The notes beneath the pieces were generated by a model that ran no database searches, had not been told where the DNA came from, and saw only the letters and a list, made by a program, of their open reading frames with translations. Positions 11,581 to 22,137 of a DNA stretch of 64,000 nt are shown here, piece after piece. Position 1 is the first letter of the stretch. The number at the start of each line of letters is the position of its first letter. The stretch spans positions 44,976,639 through 45,040,638 of the forward strand of contig OZ038378.1 of NCBI GenBank assembly GCA_964036045.1, given 5' to 3'. The translations under genes were made by a program, and so were the position numbers. This DNA is from Eutreptiella sp. 'Long Island Sound 2002' (lineage: Eukaryota > Euglenozoa > Euglenophyceae > Eutreptiales > Eutreptiaceae).

Positions 11581-11815
11581 ATAAACGCGTGTGCGCCCCT
11601 AGGGTACCCAGCCGCTGCCGGGTACGAACAGCCGCCAGCCGGATGGACGAGTGCGCGCCCAGAGGGTACCCAGCCCCTGCCGGCTACAAAAAAGCCGCCG
11701 TCTGGATGGACGAGTGCGCGCCCGGAGGGTACACAGCCCCTGCCGGCTACGAATAGCCATCGTCTGGATGGACGAGTGAGCGCCCCGCAGCGACGCCCCG
11801 CACACGCAACCCACA
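11581..11815. repeat. ~62-bp tandem repeat (copy 3)
   Basis: About four units containing GGATGGACGAGTGCGCGCCC and CAGCCCCTGCCGGCTAC, inverted relative to 8591-8860. Confidence 0.75.
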
Positions 11816-11829
11816 GCACAACACACCTA

Positions 11830-13540
11830 GCAAGCACACCGGTGAACAGGAGCCAAGTGGCCCAGGACACCACACAGCACACCGGGCGAGCGCACCGGTG
11901 AAGAAGAGCCAAGGGGCCCAGGACACCGCACACGCAACACAAGACACCGAGCGGGCACACTGGTGAAAAGGAGCAAAGTGGCCCAGAACACCGCACACGC
12001 AACACAACAAACCGAGCAGGCACATGGGTAAACAGGAGCCGAGTGGCCGGAGACACCGCACAAGCAAAAGAACGCACCAACCAGGCAAACCAGTGAACAG
12101 CAGCCAAGTGGCCCAGGACACCGCAAACACAGGCAACGCACCGAGCGGGCACACCAGTGAGCCGGAGCCAAGTGGCCCAGGACACTGCACACACGGGCAA
12201 CGCACTGAGCGGGCACACCGGTGACCAGGAGCCAAGTGCCCCAGGACACCGCACAAGCAAAGCAACACACCGAGCAGGCACATCGGTGAACAGGAGCCAA
12301 GAATCCCAGGACACCGCACATGCAACACAACAAACCGCGTGGGCACACCCGTGAACAAGAGCGGAGTGGCTGAGGACACCGCACACGCAGAGCAATGCAC
12401 CGAGCGGGCACACTGGTGAACAGGAGCCAAGTGGGCCAGGACACCGCACACGCAAAAAAACACAACGGGCGGGCACACCGCCAAACAGGAGCCAAGTGGC
12501 CAAGGACACCGCACATGCAAAGCAACGCACTGAGCGGGCACACTGGTGAACAGGAGCCAAGAGGCCCAGGACACCGCACACACAACAACAACAAACCACG
12601 CGGGCACACCGGTGGCCCAGGACATCGCACACACAGCCAACACAACGGGCGGGCACACTGCTGAACAGGCGCCAAGTGCCCCAGGACACCGCATACGCAA
12701 GGCAACGCACTGAGCGGGCAGACTGGTGAACGGGAGCCAAGTGACCTGGGACACCGCACATGCAAAGCAATGCACCGAGCGGGCACAGCGCTGAACACGA
12801 GCCAAGTGGCTCAGGACACCGCACGCGCAACGGAGCACACCGAGGGGGCACACCTGTGAACAGGAGCCAAGTGGCCCAGGACACCGCACACGCAAAACAA
12901 CACGCCGAGTGGGCACACCGGTGAACAAGAGCCAAGTGGCCCAGGACACCGCACACACAGGCAACACACTGAGCAGGCACCCCGGTGAACAGGAGCCAGG
13001 TGGCCCAGGACAGCGCACACGCGAAGCAACGCACCGGGCGTGCTCACCGGTGAACATGAGCCAAGTTGCCCAGGACACCGCACACGGAACACAACACACC
13101 AAGGGGGCACACCGGTGAACAGCAGCCAAGTGGCTCAGGACACCACACAAGGGAGACAACGCACCAAGCCGGCACACTGGTGCACAGGAGCCAAGTGGCC
13201 CAGGACACCGCACAAGCAAAACATCGCACCAAGCGCGCATACCGGTGAACAGGAGCCAAGTGGCCCAGGACACCGCACAAGCAGAACAACACACCAAGCG
13301 GGCGGACGGGTGAACAGGAGCCAAGGGGCCCAGGACACTGCACACAGAGGGAACACACAGAGCGGGCAAAGCAGTGAACGGGAGCCAAGTGGCCCAGGAC
13401 ACCGCACACGCAAAGCAACGCACCGAGTGGGCACACCGGTGAACACGAGCCAAGTGGCCCAGGACACCGCACAAGCAAAGCAACGCACCGAGCGGGTGCA
13501 CCGGTGAACAGGAGCCAAGTGGCCCAGTACACCGAACACA
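11830..13540. repeat. 65-bp tandem array, family A copy 3
   Basis: About 26 units (CACCGGTGAACAGGAGCC, GTGGCCCAGGACACCGCAC). One partial unit near 12600-12640 shows internal deletion. No stop occurs in long stretches of the minus frames, producing large spurious open frames. Confidence 0.9.
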
Positions 13541-14121
13541 CGTGCACACTTAGGGCAGCCGAGGGACAGGAAAGAACCAACACCCATGGGTCCGGCGCAC
13601 TAGGGCAACCCAGCTGACCCAACGGGTAAGCAGCAGGGGCGGTACCCGATGGCCGCTGGACCAAGCCCGGCCGGCCTGCACCCGGGACCATGGCAAACGT
13701 CACCCGGAGCCATGGAAGCAACCGTTGACAGGCGAGCCGGTACACAGTCCAGGAGGGGGCCGCCTGCCAAGCAGAGAGGTTCTGCAACTCAAGCCATAAG
13801 GGTGAGGCGGTCGTACCGTAGACTAAGGGGAGCAATACCCCTTGTGGTGAGAGATACTCCACACGGCTGGGCAGCCCCCAGAGCTGCCGCCCAAAAGAGG
13901 GGGCATGTGGCCCTACCCATGGACACATTCCGGACACCCTCCCACCCGGGACACCCGGACCGGGTGGCCGCGACACTGCCTTCCCAAGCAACTGCGGGAG
14001 CGGCTTAAGAGGCACCTGAACTAGGGCAGTTAAAGGGACAGGACGTCCCCTTGGTAAGACCTTCTTCCTACATTGTCAAAGGAGGCATCCCGAGCTCCCC
14101 AAGATACCCACCTACCTACCT
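13541..14121 (+). other. 3' terminal module and tail, family A copy 3
   Basis: Homologue of 2191-2764. It has CCCCTTGGTAAGACC at 14047-14061 and a degenerate (ACCT)n tail at about 14106-14121. Confidence 0.7.
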
Positions 14122-14123
14122 GG

Positions 14124-14132
14124 CCCTTTGTT
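14124..14132. repeat. Target-site duplication, right copy (family A copy 3)
   Basis: CCCTTTGTT, matching 9559-9567, directly after the tail of copy 3 (two ambiguous G bases between). Confidence 0.65.
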
Positions 14133-15120
14133 TGCCCCCCCCTTTTTTTTCTGTTGTTCTTTTCCGCGCGCCCCCTTTGTCTCTTGCTCTCTTTGGTTTC
14201 CGGCCCCGGGTGCGCTGTGCCTTGGCGCTGTGTGTTGTTTGTTTTGTTGGCCTCCCGCTTTTCGGCTCCCCGTGCCCTCTCGCCTCTTTTGTGTCTCCCG
14301 CCTGGCTGTTGGCTGCTCTTTGGTGCTTGCTGTCTCTGCCTCCCTCCCCTTTTGTGTCTCGCTGTTTTCGTTGCCGCCGCTCCGTGCCTTGCTTTTTTTT
14401 TTTCCTTCCTTTGCGCCCCCGTTGTTTCCGGCTTTCTCTGGTTTCCGGCACCGGATGCCCTGGGCCTTGGCGCTGTGTGTTGTTTGTTTTGTTGGCCTCC
14501 TGCTTCTCGTCTCTCCGTGTGCTCTCGCCTCTTTTGTGTCTCCTGCCTGGCCCGCACCCTGGTGGTTGCTGCCCCCCCCCGCCCTCCCCTTTTGTTTCGC
14601 GCGGTTTTCGTCGCTGCCGCTCGGTGCTCGGTTTCTTTTTTTTCTTTCTTCCCTTCTGCATTGTGCGCCCCCGTTGTCTCTGACTTTCTCTGGTTTCCGG
14701 CCCCGGGTGCCCTGGGCCTTGGCGCTGTGTGTTGTTTGTGTTGTGAACCTGCCGCTTCTCATCTCCCTGTGCGCTCCCGCCTCGTTTGCGTTTCCCGCCT
14801 GGACGTTGGCTGCTCCCTGGTGGTTGCTGCCCCCCCCCCCCCCGTTTTGTGTCTCGCGGTTTTCGTCGCTCACGCTCGGTGCGCCATTTTTTTTTCTTTC
14901 CCGCATTGTGCGCCCCCTTTGTCTCTGGCCTTCTCTCGTTTCCGGCCCCGCGTGCCCTGGGCCTCGGCGCTGTGCGTTGTTTTCTTTGTTGGCCCCTCGC
15001 TTCTCGGCTCCCTGTGCGCTCTCGCCTCTTTCGTGTTTCCCGTCTGGCCGTTGGCTGCTCCTTTGTGGTTGCTGCCCCCCCCCCTCCCTTTTGTGTCTCA
15101 CGGTATTCGTCGCTGCCGCT
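14133..15120. repeat. ~250-bp tandem repeat, about 4 units (copy 2)
   Basis: Landmark TTTTGTGTCTCGCGGTTTTC (with variants) recurs near 14351, 14590, 14844 and 15090. Units contain pyrimidine tracts of variable length that are probable slippage sites. Confidence 0.85.
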
Positions 15121-16147
15121 CGGTGCTGTGTGCCGTGTGCTGTGCAGTGCTGTGTGTCCCTGGGTGCGGTGCTGCGCCGTGCTGCTGCGCGTTGTGCCGC
15201 CTGGTGTTGTGCTGTTGTGTGCTTTGTTGTTTTGTTGCGCTCGTTTTTTGCCGCTGCTTGTTGTGCCGCGCCCTCTGGCGCTTCCCGTCGCCCTGGGGCC
15301 CTCTGCTTTGCGGCGCTGTGTTTTGCGGTGTTCCCCTGTGCTGTGTGCTCTGTGCTGTGTGTGTTATGTCGTGGTGTGTTGGTGCGCGCTGTTGTTCGCC
15401 GCTCTACTTTGTGCTGTGTGTGCCCTGGGGTGCTGTGCTGTGCGTTCCCTGTCCACTCCGCTCTGTGCGTTGCTGTGTGTTGCTATGCTGTTGCGCTTGC
15501 GTTGTGCTGTTCGTGTGGTGCGTGCTGTTGCTGGCCCCTGGTGCTGTGGTGCGCTGCTGTGTGTTGTGCTGTTTGCTTTGGTGTTCTGTGGTGCGGTGCT
15601 GGGTCTGGTTGCCCGTGGTTGTCTGCTGGTGGCGTCTTTCGGTGTCGGTGTCCCTGTCTGGCCGGTGGTCTGCTTCCTTGTTGTTGGTGTGGTTTGCTGT
15701 GGTGCCCTGCTTCCCTGTCTCGTGTTCTGTGGTGCTGTGCCGCCGCGTGGTGCTTGCTTTGCCCTCCTGTGGCCTGTTGTGCTGTGCTGTGTTGTGCTGT
15801 TGGTTGGCTGCACTGTTTTTTGCCCAGTGGTGGCGCCTGCGTGCTGTGGTGCTCGTTCCCTCCCTGCCGGCACGCACAAAGAACACTGATTATTACCCTG
15901 TGTTACCCCGCGCCCGTCTCTGTGTCGGTGGTTCACGTAGTCGGAGAAGTTGGTCTTGCCGTTCGCCGTTTGATTGCTGAACCTGGGCGCCTTGTCTTTG
16001 ATAAAGTTGTCTTGTTCGTCTTTGACTTGGCTTGCCTGCAGCGAAACGGATGGCGAACACCGCGAGGGTGGGGCAGAGACGGGAAGGGGAGGTACATGGA
16101 GAGGAAAACAAAGCGAGAGGGCGCGAGTTTAGAGTCGTAGCGTCTTA

Positions 16148-16187
16148 GAAAAAATTTTTTCGGTTTTTACGCTCCGCTCGCGGAGCG
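16148..16187. other. A6T6 palindrome followed by a GC hairpin
   Basis: GAAAAAATTTTTTC at 16148-16161, then a 7-bp stem CGCTCCG/CGGAGCG with a 4-nt loop at 16170-16187 flanked by T runs. It looks like an intrinsic terminator, but the eukaryotic context makes that role doubtful. Confidence 0.4.
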
Positions 16188-16589
16188 TTTTTCTTTACGT
16201 ACACGGCGTGTTAGAGGGCAAGGAGCACGGCGTTCCAAAAATTCCAAAAAAATTCCAAAAACTTCTCATACTTTCTTTTTGTAGAGCCGTTTATGCTTAT
16301 GCAACTCTTTTTTGGAGTCCGCTTCTGTTGCACTTCTCTGCGACTTTAGGTTTTAGTCTAAAAATGACAATTTCTAACGTCGTTTCGTCAATTTTGAACG
16401 ATTTGACTTCTGAAATCGCTACCCCCTTCGCTAAACCACAGGATTCACTCCCTGTTCGCTCCATTTTCTTTTTTTTTCAGCTCCTGGAGATTTGTGTCCT
16501 TCATTTGGAGTATTGCGCCGCCCTGGCCCTTGGTCAGGACGTTTACTAGAACGCTGTGTATACATCGATAGCTGTCCGCATTATAGCGT

Positions 16590-16660
16590 TCGAGTGTACC
16601 CTAGTGGGCAAGCATGTGTGCTCTAGGGAGGGAGTCCTGGGTTCAAGCCCCACTACCCCC
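16590..16660 (+). other. tRNA-like (possible SINE head) segment
   Basis: Contains CCTAGTGGGC (D-arm/A-box-like) and, at the expected distance, GGGTTCAAGCCC, a good B-box match with a T-arm of 4/5 pairs. The acceptor stem is not convincing, so it is more likely a tRNA-derived repeat than a functional tRNA. Confidence 0.3.
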
Positions 16661-17226
16661 AAATATTGGCCAAAGGTTTTCGCCGCACGCTGGCGACCTT
16701 TGAGGAATGCCCCATCGAAGGGACATCATTCACGGTACATTACACTTTTTTTCGAGGGTACCTACAGTGTGATGGGCTTGTATGAACTGATGGTAATGTT
16801 GTCAGTTGGTGTCATGCATTTTCTGAGGTAGTTTTGGGTACATTTGAGCCTTTTTCCTTGGTCCTACTAGCCTGATCAACTAGTGCCCCAGGAAGGAGTA
16901 AGAAAAAGTCACTGCCATGTCCTTCTTGGAGGACTTGATCCAGGCCAAGCCCCCCTCAAAATCCCTTTGTTGATGCTAAGACTTACTTAAGTATTTTTAT
17001 CCCTCTTTTGAAGCTTGAAGTACACTTTCCAGAACCAGCTAGGGTTATAACCCTAGCCCCCCCATGAAGTTCACCCCTACCACTCAACTGAGCGGAGGCA
17101 TCTTCCTTCATGGAGGATATACCGAAAAAAAGTAGGCATTTCATGGCTAAGGCCTTGGAAGTTAAGCCTAGTGGATCCCCAGCTCAAGACCCCTATACTC
17201 AACTGTTTCTACCACTTATTGTGGTT

Positions 17227-17592
17227 CTACTTTTTAACTGTCTCTGAATTCAGTTGCTTGACCAAGTCTTATTCTATGTCTGGCCTGATTCCTTTGCCCC
17301 ACATTCCTAACCAACTCCATGTCATCCAAAAGAGTGCACATGAAGTGCCTGAGGCTAATTGGGAAGCAAGAGTCATACCAGCTTTCGTATCAAAATTATT
17401 TGTTTTATCCATTTGTCATTGAAACTATGTATTTGAGCCTGCTGTGTCTATCTGCAGCCCTTCTGTGATACACTGGATTTTAAAACTATTCATTGATTCG
17501 ATCCACATCCTGTTCTGGGTCTTCCTGCTGCTGTGGCTTGGTTTTCCAACATCAAAACCTGCAGGACTTCATCAAAACTATTATGGCACTAA
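17227..17592. repeat. AT-rich 3' segment of RE-1, repeated at 2765-3124
   Basis: Starts TTTTTAACTGTCTCTGAATT and includes AAAAGAGTGCACATGAAGTG. The same sequence follows the homologous coding fragment at 2765-3124. Small open frames are not conserved between the two copies. Confidence 0.8.
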
Positions 17593-18702
17593 TCAAGGAC
17601 ATCTTTCTTCAGGATTAGGTAGACGGCAGGGGGGGTCCGGGGCAACAGTGTAAGACACGACGTACTCGTCTCCCCCAAGAGTAGTTTCTACGGCGTCTTG
17701 GGGGCGTAGTTGGTTTTTCAGGACATCCAGGGTGTGGGTGCTGCCCTCACGTTGAATCTCCTGGATCAAAGCAGGGTCAAGATCTTCTCAGGGTACTGGG
17801 GCTAGGCCCCCGTCCACCACGCTTAGCATGCTCCCCCATCTTGGTTTCCCGATGGGCGGCTTGCGACCGAGAGGCACGTAGATGGCATCGTCCGGCAGCT
17901 GGGTGGAGGTGAGTGTCAGCTTCTCCAATAGAGTATGCCAGTACTCATTTCCCCCATGAACTCCCGAATCAGGGGAACACAGGACCATACGGGAATGTTG
18001 CATGGCAACCTTGGTCAATACCTTCCCCAGTTCACTGAGCGTGGGGTTCCCGTAGGCCATACCAAAAGAGACCCAGTAAAATTTGGTGCGGCAATTTTTC
18101 CCCTTGCTGCAGTAGAGGTCCAAGACATGTTGCTTGTCGCTGGCGAATAGCTCCAGGTTCAGGTCTTCCTGGGAGTATCCCAACCCCTTCAGACCTTGAT
18201 GTAGGACATCTCCAAGGAGCTGATAGTTCTCACTTTTCGAGGCGACCATCATGGTAGAGGACTCCTTCTTACATACCAGAAGGTAGCTTGAACTGTGTTC
18301 AGACTGCTCAAGTGGTAGAGATTCCCCTCCGTCACCATGGTCCACTTGGAGGACGTAGGGTGCTTGCAGCCTGAGGGATAGAATCTGGGAGTGCGCGACG
18401 AAGAAGTCGGTCCCCGGTACGAAATCGAAGGCTTCAATACCCATCACGTAGAACCGATGGGCAATGCTCCTTGCTGTATAGGCACGTCGACCTCACAGTC
18501 CCCACAACTGTGCAGCACATGCCCATCGCCCATGCGGATGGCTGCGGTAGGCACGCTGTTCTTCAGGTCCCAAGGAGGTAAAAGTTTTCTTGGCCACAAT
18601 AGATATAGTGGCGCCAGTATCCAGTACCCCGAGGTATTCCCGTCCCCCAAACCGGATACGTACCCAGAACACCAGATCTGTAGGTCACCTGGAGCGTCCC
18701 TG
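17593..18702 (-). pseudogene. RE-1 aspartic protease and methyltransferase-like region
   Basis: The protease active site LDTGATISIVAKK is at 18610-18621 (DTGA codons), preceded by FWVRIRFGG. The frame then shifts (KNSVPTAAIRMGDGHV, CGDCEVDVP) and again before MGIEAFDFVPGTDF (18447). The 17788-18447 frame includes LELFASDKQHVLDLYCSK, KFYWVSFGMAYGNP and SELGKVLTKVA...RMVLCSPD, followed by EYWHTLLEKL and LPDDAIYVPLGRKPP. The D-x-F-A-S and AxxNPxxS pattern resembles the Dam-type methyltransferase-like domain known from DIRS elements; the usual NPPF/Y is degenerate here (NPTL). The segment ends in PNPEERCP-stop. The protease would cleave the polyprotein; the role of the second domain is unknown. 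Confidence 0.6.
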
Positions 18703-19518
18703 TCAGAACTCCGCGGGGCAGGTAACTTCAAACCCCTTCTTCCGCAATTTCCGCGCCATGCGCATGAAATGGGAGGTTTGCGGGAGTTTGAGTGATCCCC
18801 ATCGTAGTTGGCACGCTTAGTCCCTTGTTCTTGTTGGGCTTGTAGGTCACGTCTTTGGTTGACCACCACAGGGCTCACAGTCCCCCCCTGGTGTAGGATT
18901 GAGGTTTCCTCCGGACTGGTCCGCGTTCTTGTCCTTGTCCGGCTTGTGGTGGGAGCCTGCTTGTCCGCCTTTGCTCTTCTCTTGGCCTTTGTCACAACCC
19001 TTGGACTTGCGCTTGCCACTGTCCTGGTTGGCGTTGCCCTTGCCACTGCCCTTGCCACTGCCGTTGTCGGTCTTGAGCTTTGCTGAGAGGGGTTGCTTGT
19101 GGTAGCACTCGTCCTCGTAGTGCTTCCTCTTACCACAGGACGCACAGGTGATTGTGCACCTGTAGTGGTCCGGCATCTTAGCTTTGCTGCCCGTGTTTTC
19201 CTCCTCCTTCTTCCCCTTGAACACGAAACAGTTCCGCTTGGCGCAGTAAGTAGCATGAAGCAGGCCACCCTGCTCATCTCTGGCATCACACCAGAAGATA
19301 TCCTGAACATTGCTCATGAAGCGAGCATTTTCAGGTGTAGTCCCCTGTCCAGGTCGGGGTCCCTGGTACCCCTGGCCATTCTTCCGACAGCCTCCTCCTC
19401 CAGGACGGTAGGCGTTCAGGTGCTGGTCGCTTTCTTTCTCCAGCACCAGCTCCAAAGGCAGCAAAGACAGGTCCTCATAGGTGGGGGTCTTGCCTTGCGC
19501 TCCGCCGTTGCCCGGCAT
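18703..19518 (-). pseudogene. RE-1 nucleocapsid region with CCHC zinc knuckle
   Basis: A frame from 19518 carries EDLSLLPLELVLEKESDQHL, then a Gly-rich stretch, and a canonical retroviral-type knuckle C-x2-C-x4-H-x4-C (CASCGKRKHYEDEC, 19105-19146). A Lys/Gly/Ser-rich low-complexity tail follows. The knuckle would bind RNA during packaging. Near 18870 the frame shifts, and near 18760 a third frame gives FMRMARKLRKKGFEVTCPAEF-type sequence ending at a TGA at 18703-18705. That stop may be the natural gag terminus, because the protease follows in another frame, as in elements that use frameshifting. The extra frameshifts show decay. Confidence 0.7.
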
Positions 19519-21302
19519 TCATCCCACACTTCTTGTGGGAGCTTGTCCACCAACCAGAATAGCAGCTCGTCGCTGCCATAGGTACCGGGCGTCAGTCGCC
19601 CTACGCAGTGGTCCAAGTTGGCCAGCAGCTTGGAAATCTTGGCCGGCTTGGGGTCGTTGGGCAACGCAGCCAGGTTCGGGATCTCGGCCTGGATGGAGAG
19701 GTCGGTCTCGTAGGAAGGGTACTGCCTCTCTAAGGCAACCAACACGTCGGCGAAGGTGGCGGACGTTGTCACGATCTGCTTGACTTGCTTCTCCAGGTAC
19801 TTGGTCTGGCAGCACTGCAGGAGCAGATTGCACTGCACTCGCCCCCTAGCGCGGGCTTGGCTGGTCATCCTTAGGAACCCACCAAAGTTCTCAGCGAAGT
19901 CGCTGAGGTCCTTCCCCGCGAACTCCGGCAAGTTCACCACAATCTTGGAGGTGGCGATAGCCTTAGCCTCCTGAGACCTGCGTCTCTCATGGCACTCGGT
20001 CTTCCTCCTTTTCTTCTTCTTTTTGCCACTCGGGGGTTCCGGGTCCCCCGGGTCATCGTCCTCAGTGGGTGAAGCAGACGTCATAGACGGCGGCTCATCA
20101 TCGCAAGGGTCACCGCCAAAGTTACTAGGGCCGTAGGGCTCAACATAGACCATAGCCCTTAGGGCTGTCAATCCCAACTGGTTCAGCTCGGCTCGCGTGG
20201 AGTTCTCCACGTGGCTGTAAGGCGGCTGGGCCGTTCTTGGTACGAAAGGACTCCTCGGTATCACTGCAGGGGTCCCCAAAGGTCGGCTCTGCAAGCCTGC
20301 CAGGGTGTTCGTCAGTCCCGCCACCAGATGATCGGCTTGTGAACGATGTGGTGAAGCTTTCATGGTGGTAGGTGACCCTTGGGGAGGAATCAGGTGCTCC
20401 AATTTGGCCCGGATTTACCGAGTTATATCGCCCAATAGGTCTGCAGTGGTTCCTCGAAGAGCTTCTCGTATCTCTGACCGCGTCAGGGACTTGTTTGAGG
20501 ATCTTGCTGATCCTCTGCTCCTTTCCCCGCACGACTCAGGGCCACGTAGGCCACTCAGAGAGGTGAAGCCAGGTGCTGGCATGGTAGGACCAGTCTAGGG
20601 CACTGCATAGCCAGGTATACCAGTCATCCACACACCCGTCGCGGGTCTGTGATGGTCATCATTGTAGCGACGCGGCATAGACCCAGGAATACCGGTGTAG
20701 GCGGAGCTGGATGCCACTGGTTTGCTGACTGAAGTCACCATAGGTGGCGCGGTTGCGGCTGAAATTACACCGTAGATGGGGTAAGGCATACCAGTAAAGA
20801 CTGGACTCTCAGCCATAGGTGGAGTGGTGGTGGGTGAGGATGTCGCTGAATGTGTGGCTGGGAGGGTAGTGGTTGTTGGAGAGGGTACGGCAGGGTGATC
20901 AGAGGCGCTTGGCGCGCTCTCAATAGGTCTGTCATCCAAGGGTACCTCATCGGATGGTTCCTGTCCAGCTCCAGGATCCTCCTCTTCGATTCCCATATCC
21001 ACTGCTTCCTTCTCCTTCTCCATCTCTTTGCCTTCAGGTGCTCCCACAGAAAATCCACTGAAGGCAGCTCCGAAGCCCTCCAGGGAATCGTGCCCAAGCC
21101 CACTTAAGGGCACTGAAGGTACAAGCTCATCAGGTTCAGGTTCACCAGCAGGTTTGGGCGTTGGCGCTGGCTTGGCTGGTGCCACCGGGGGCGCTGTCTC
21201 CTCCGCACTGTCCTTGGTGTCCATGTTGTATTTCTTCCGCCCTTCAGAAGTGTAGTCAGTCTCCACGTACTGGTTGTACTGCACGGGGTTGCAGGTACGC
21301 AA
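19490..21302 (-). pseudogene. gag: RE-1 gag (N-terminal region and capsid-like core)
   Basis: One frame runs from about 21302 to about 19490, interrupted by a TAG at 20595-20597 and a TAA at 20415-20417. The N-terminal part is acidic and Pro/Thr-rich. The middle has a Lys/Arg-rich patch (KKKKKRRKTECHERRR, about 20000). The conserved core follows: VVNLPEFAGKDLSDFAENF, then LLLQCCQTKYLEKQVKQIV and LERQYPSYETDLSI. This is the layout of a Ty3/gypsy capsid, which would assemble the particle. Near 19490 the frame shifts into the nucleocapsid frame. The first in-frame codon is not ATG, so the true start is unknown. Confidence 0.7.
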
Positions 21303-21631
21303 AGACTGAAGACCTCTGCTACCAGAAAGTAAAAACAGGTGTTCACTGTTGAAGGCTTTGATTATATTGTTTTTGTTTGTCCCTCTGCTTGCTGCTGCTG
21401 CTGCTTGGCGTAGCTCAGTTTTTCTAAATAGAAATTCTTGAGGAAATCAATCGGAACTCCAATTACCCACAGTGCAAGCAAGGAACCACAGGATCAGATC
21501 AAAGACATGAGGGGCTGCAGTCAAAGGAGATAGTGTATCAACAAAGCAACTCGCAATAACTACAAATATTTCAAGCGATAGTTAGAAAATATCCTACAAA
21601 AGTGTGAAAACTGCTCACCTGGGCACTCTCT

Positions 21632-21642
21632 CTTATATAGTG
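21632..21642 (-). promoter_or_regulatory. TATA-like box upstream of RE-1 gag
   Basis: The minus strand reads ACTATATAAGA about 330 bp upstream of the gag frame and in the correct orientation. A retroelement U3 promoter is plausible but no LTR supports it. Confidence 0.3.
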
Positions 21643-21744
21643 CCATGTAGAGATGTGCACCCTTTGTTTTTGGTCTCATAGGTGCTGAGGTGGCATGGCT
21701 TGTGGCGCTGAGGTCACTGCCATGTCACATGGGATCTTCCTACT

Positions 21745-21825
21745 TAGCTAGGCTGACTGGGAATTGACCCCAGAACCTCTCAAAAAGAGGTGCCCCAGCC
21801 CTCTAGGGCGCAGACCACTAGGATA
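21745..21825 (-). other. tRNA-like segment with a long variable arm
   Basis: The minus strand has CCTAGTGGTCTGCGCC, a GGGGCACCTC...GAGAGG insert and a perfect 5-bp T-arm CTGGG-GTCAATT-CCCAG. It is like a class II tRNA, but the acceptor stem is unclear, so a tRNA pseudogene or SINE head is more likely. Confidence 0.35.
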
Positions 21826-22137
21826 GGTAAGCATTCAGGAGAAAATATAGAAAAATGTATAGGCTCTAGATCAATGTCAGCGCCTCTGTCAGTCCAGAAA
21901 ATGGTGCATAAGTCCAATCAGTTGGGTGGTCAGGTTTCCAGACAACATCCTAGGATCAATGCTTGGTTTTATAGGTCAAAATGATTGATCACCGCTTTTT
22001 GGATGGGTCAATACTGAGATAAAAATGGAGCATGCTTTTAAGCATCTCTAAAACAACTAAAGCTTCCCTTTGGCAGGGAAATACAACTTTTCTCACTATG
22101 ATCCCATGATCCCATGACCATGATCACCCAGGAGGTG

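Larger units (their letters stand above)
9568..14123 (+). mobile_element. Retroposon family A, copy 3, nested in copy 2
   Basis: A 4.56-kb plus-strand copy with the order AC-rich segment, ~250-bp repeats, unique segment, ~62-bp repeats, 65-bp array, 3' module and tail (about 14106-14121). It is flanked by a 9-bp duplication CCCTTTGTT. Removing it restores continuity of copy 2: the ~250-bp repeats at 14133 onward join the 9567 segment as in the intact order seen at about 10830-10880 of copy 3 itself. It is 5'-truncated relative to copy 2, which extends about 230 bp further upstream. Confidence 0.75.
14124..15885 (-). mobile_element. Retroposon family A, copy 2 (5' part)
   Basis: Minus-strand continuation of the copy whose 3' part is 3464-9567. 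It holds four ~250-bp units and a TGCTGTG-rich segment matching 9568-10095 inverted. The composition changes at about 15885, taken as its approximate 5' end. Confidence 0.6.
15886..17226. other. Unique, gene-free stretch
   Basis: Moderate-GC DNA with only short open frames. It contains the hairpin at 16148-16187 and a tRNA-like segment near 16590 (listed separately). No coding domain was recognised. Confidence 0.5.
17227..21310 (-). mobile_element. RE-1: decayed gypsy-like retroelement (gag, NC, PR, post-PR domain)
   Basis: Minus-strand order is gag, CCHC knuckle, DTGA protease, then a methyltransferase-like/unknown region that ends at a stop near 17593. No RT is present downstream. No long terminal repeats could be matched. 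At least two in-frame stops and several frameshifts make it inactive. Confidence 0.75.
21311..22137. other. Upstream flank of RE-1, non-coding
   Basis: Contains a GCTGCTGCTGCTGCTT run, a TATA-like site and a tRNA-like segment (listed separately). No matching LTR was found at the other side of RE-1. Confidence 0.4.

Noticed and set aside
8238-13549. Minus-strand open frames up to 1,085 codons
   Set aside because: They cross repeat arrays and GC-rich unique DNA, overlap other long frames and show no domain.
14073-16140. Plus-strand open frames of 635 and 670 codons rich in Cys/Phe/Leu
   Set aside because: Produced by the inverted ~250-bp repeats and TGCTG-rich DNA; no membrane-protein pattern or domain beyond composition.
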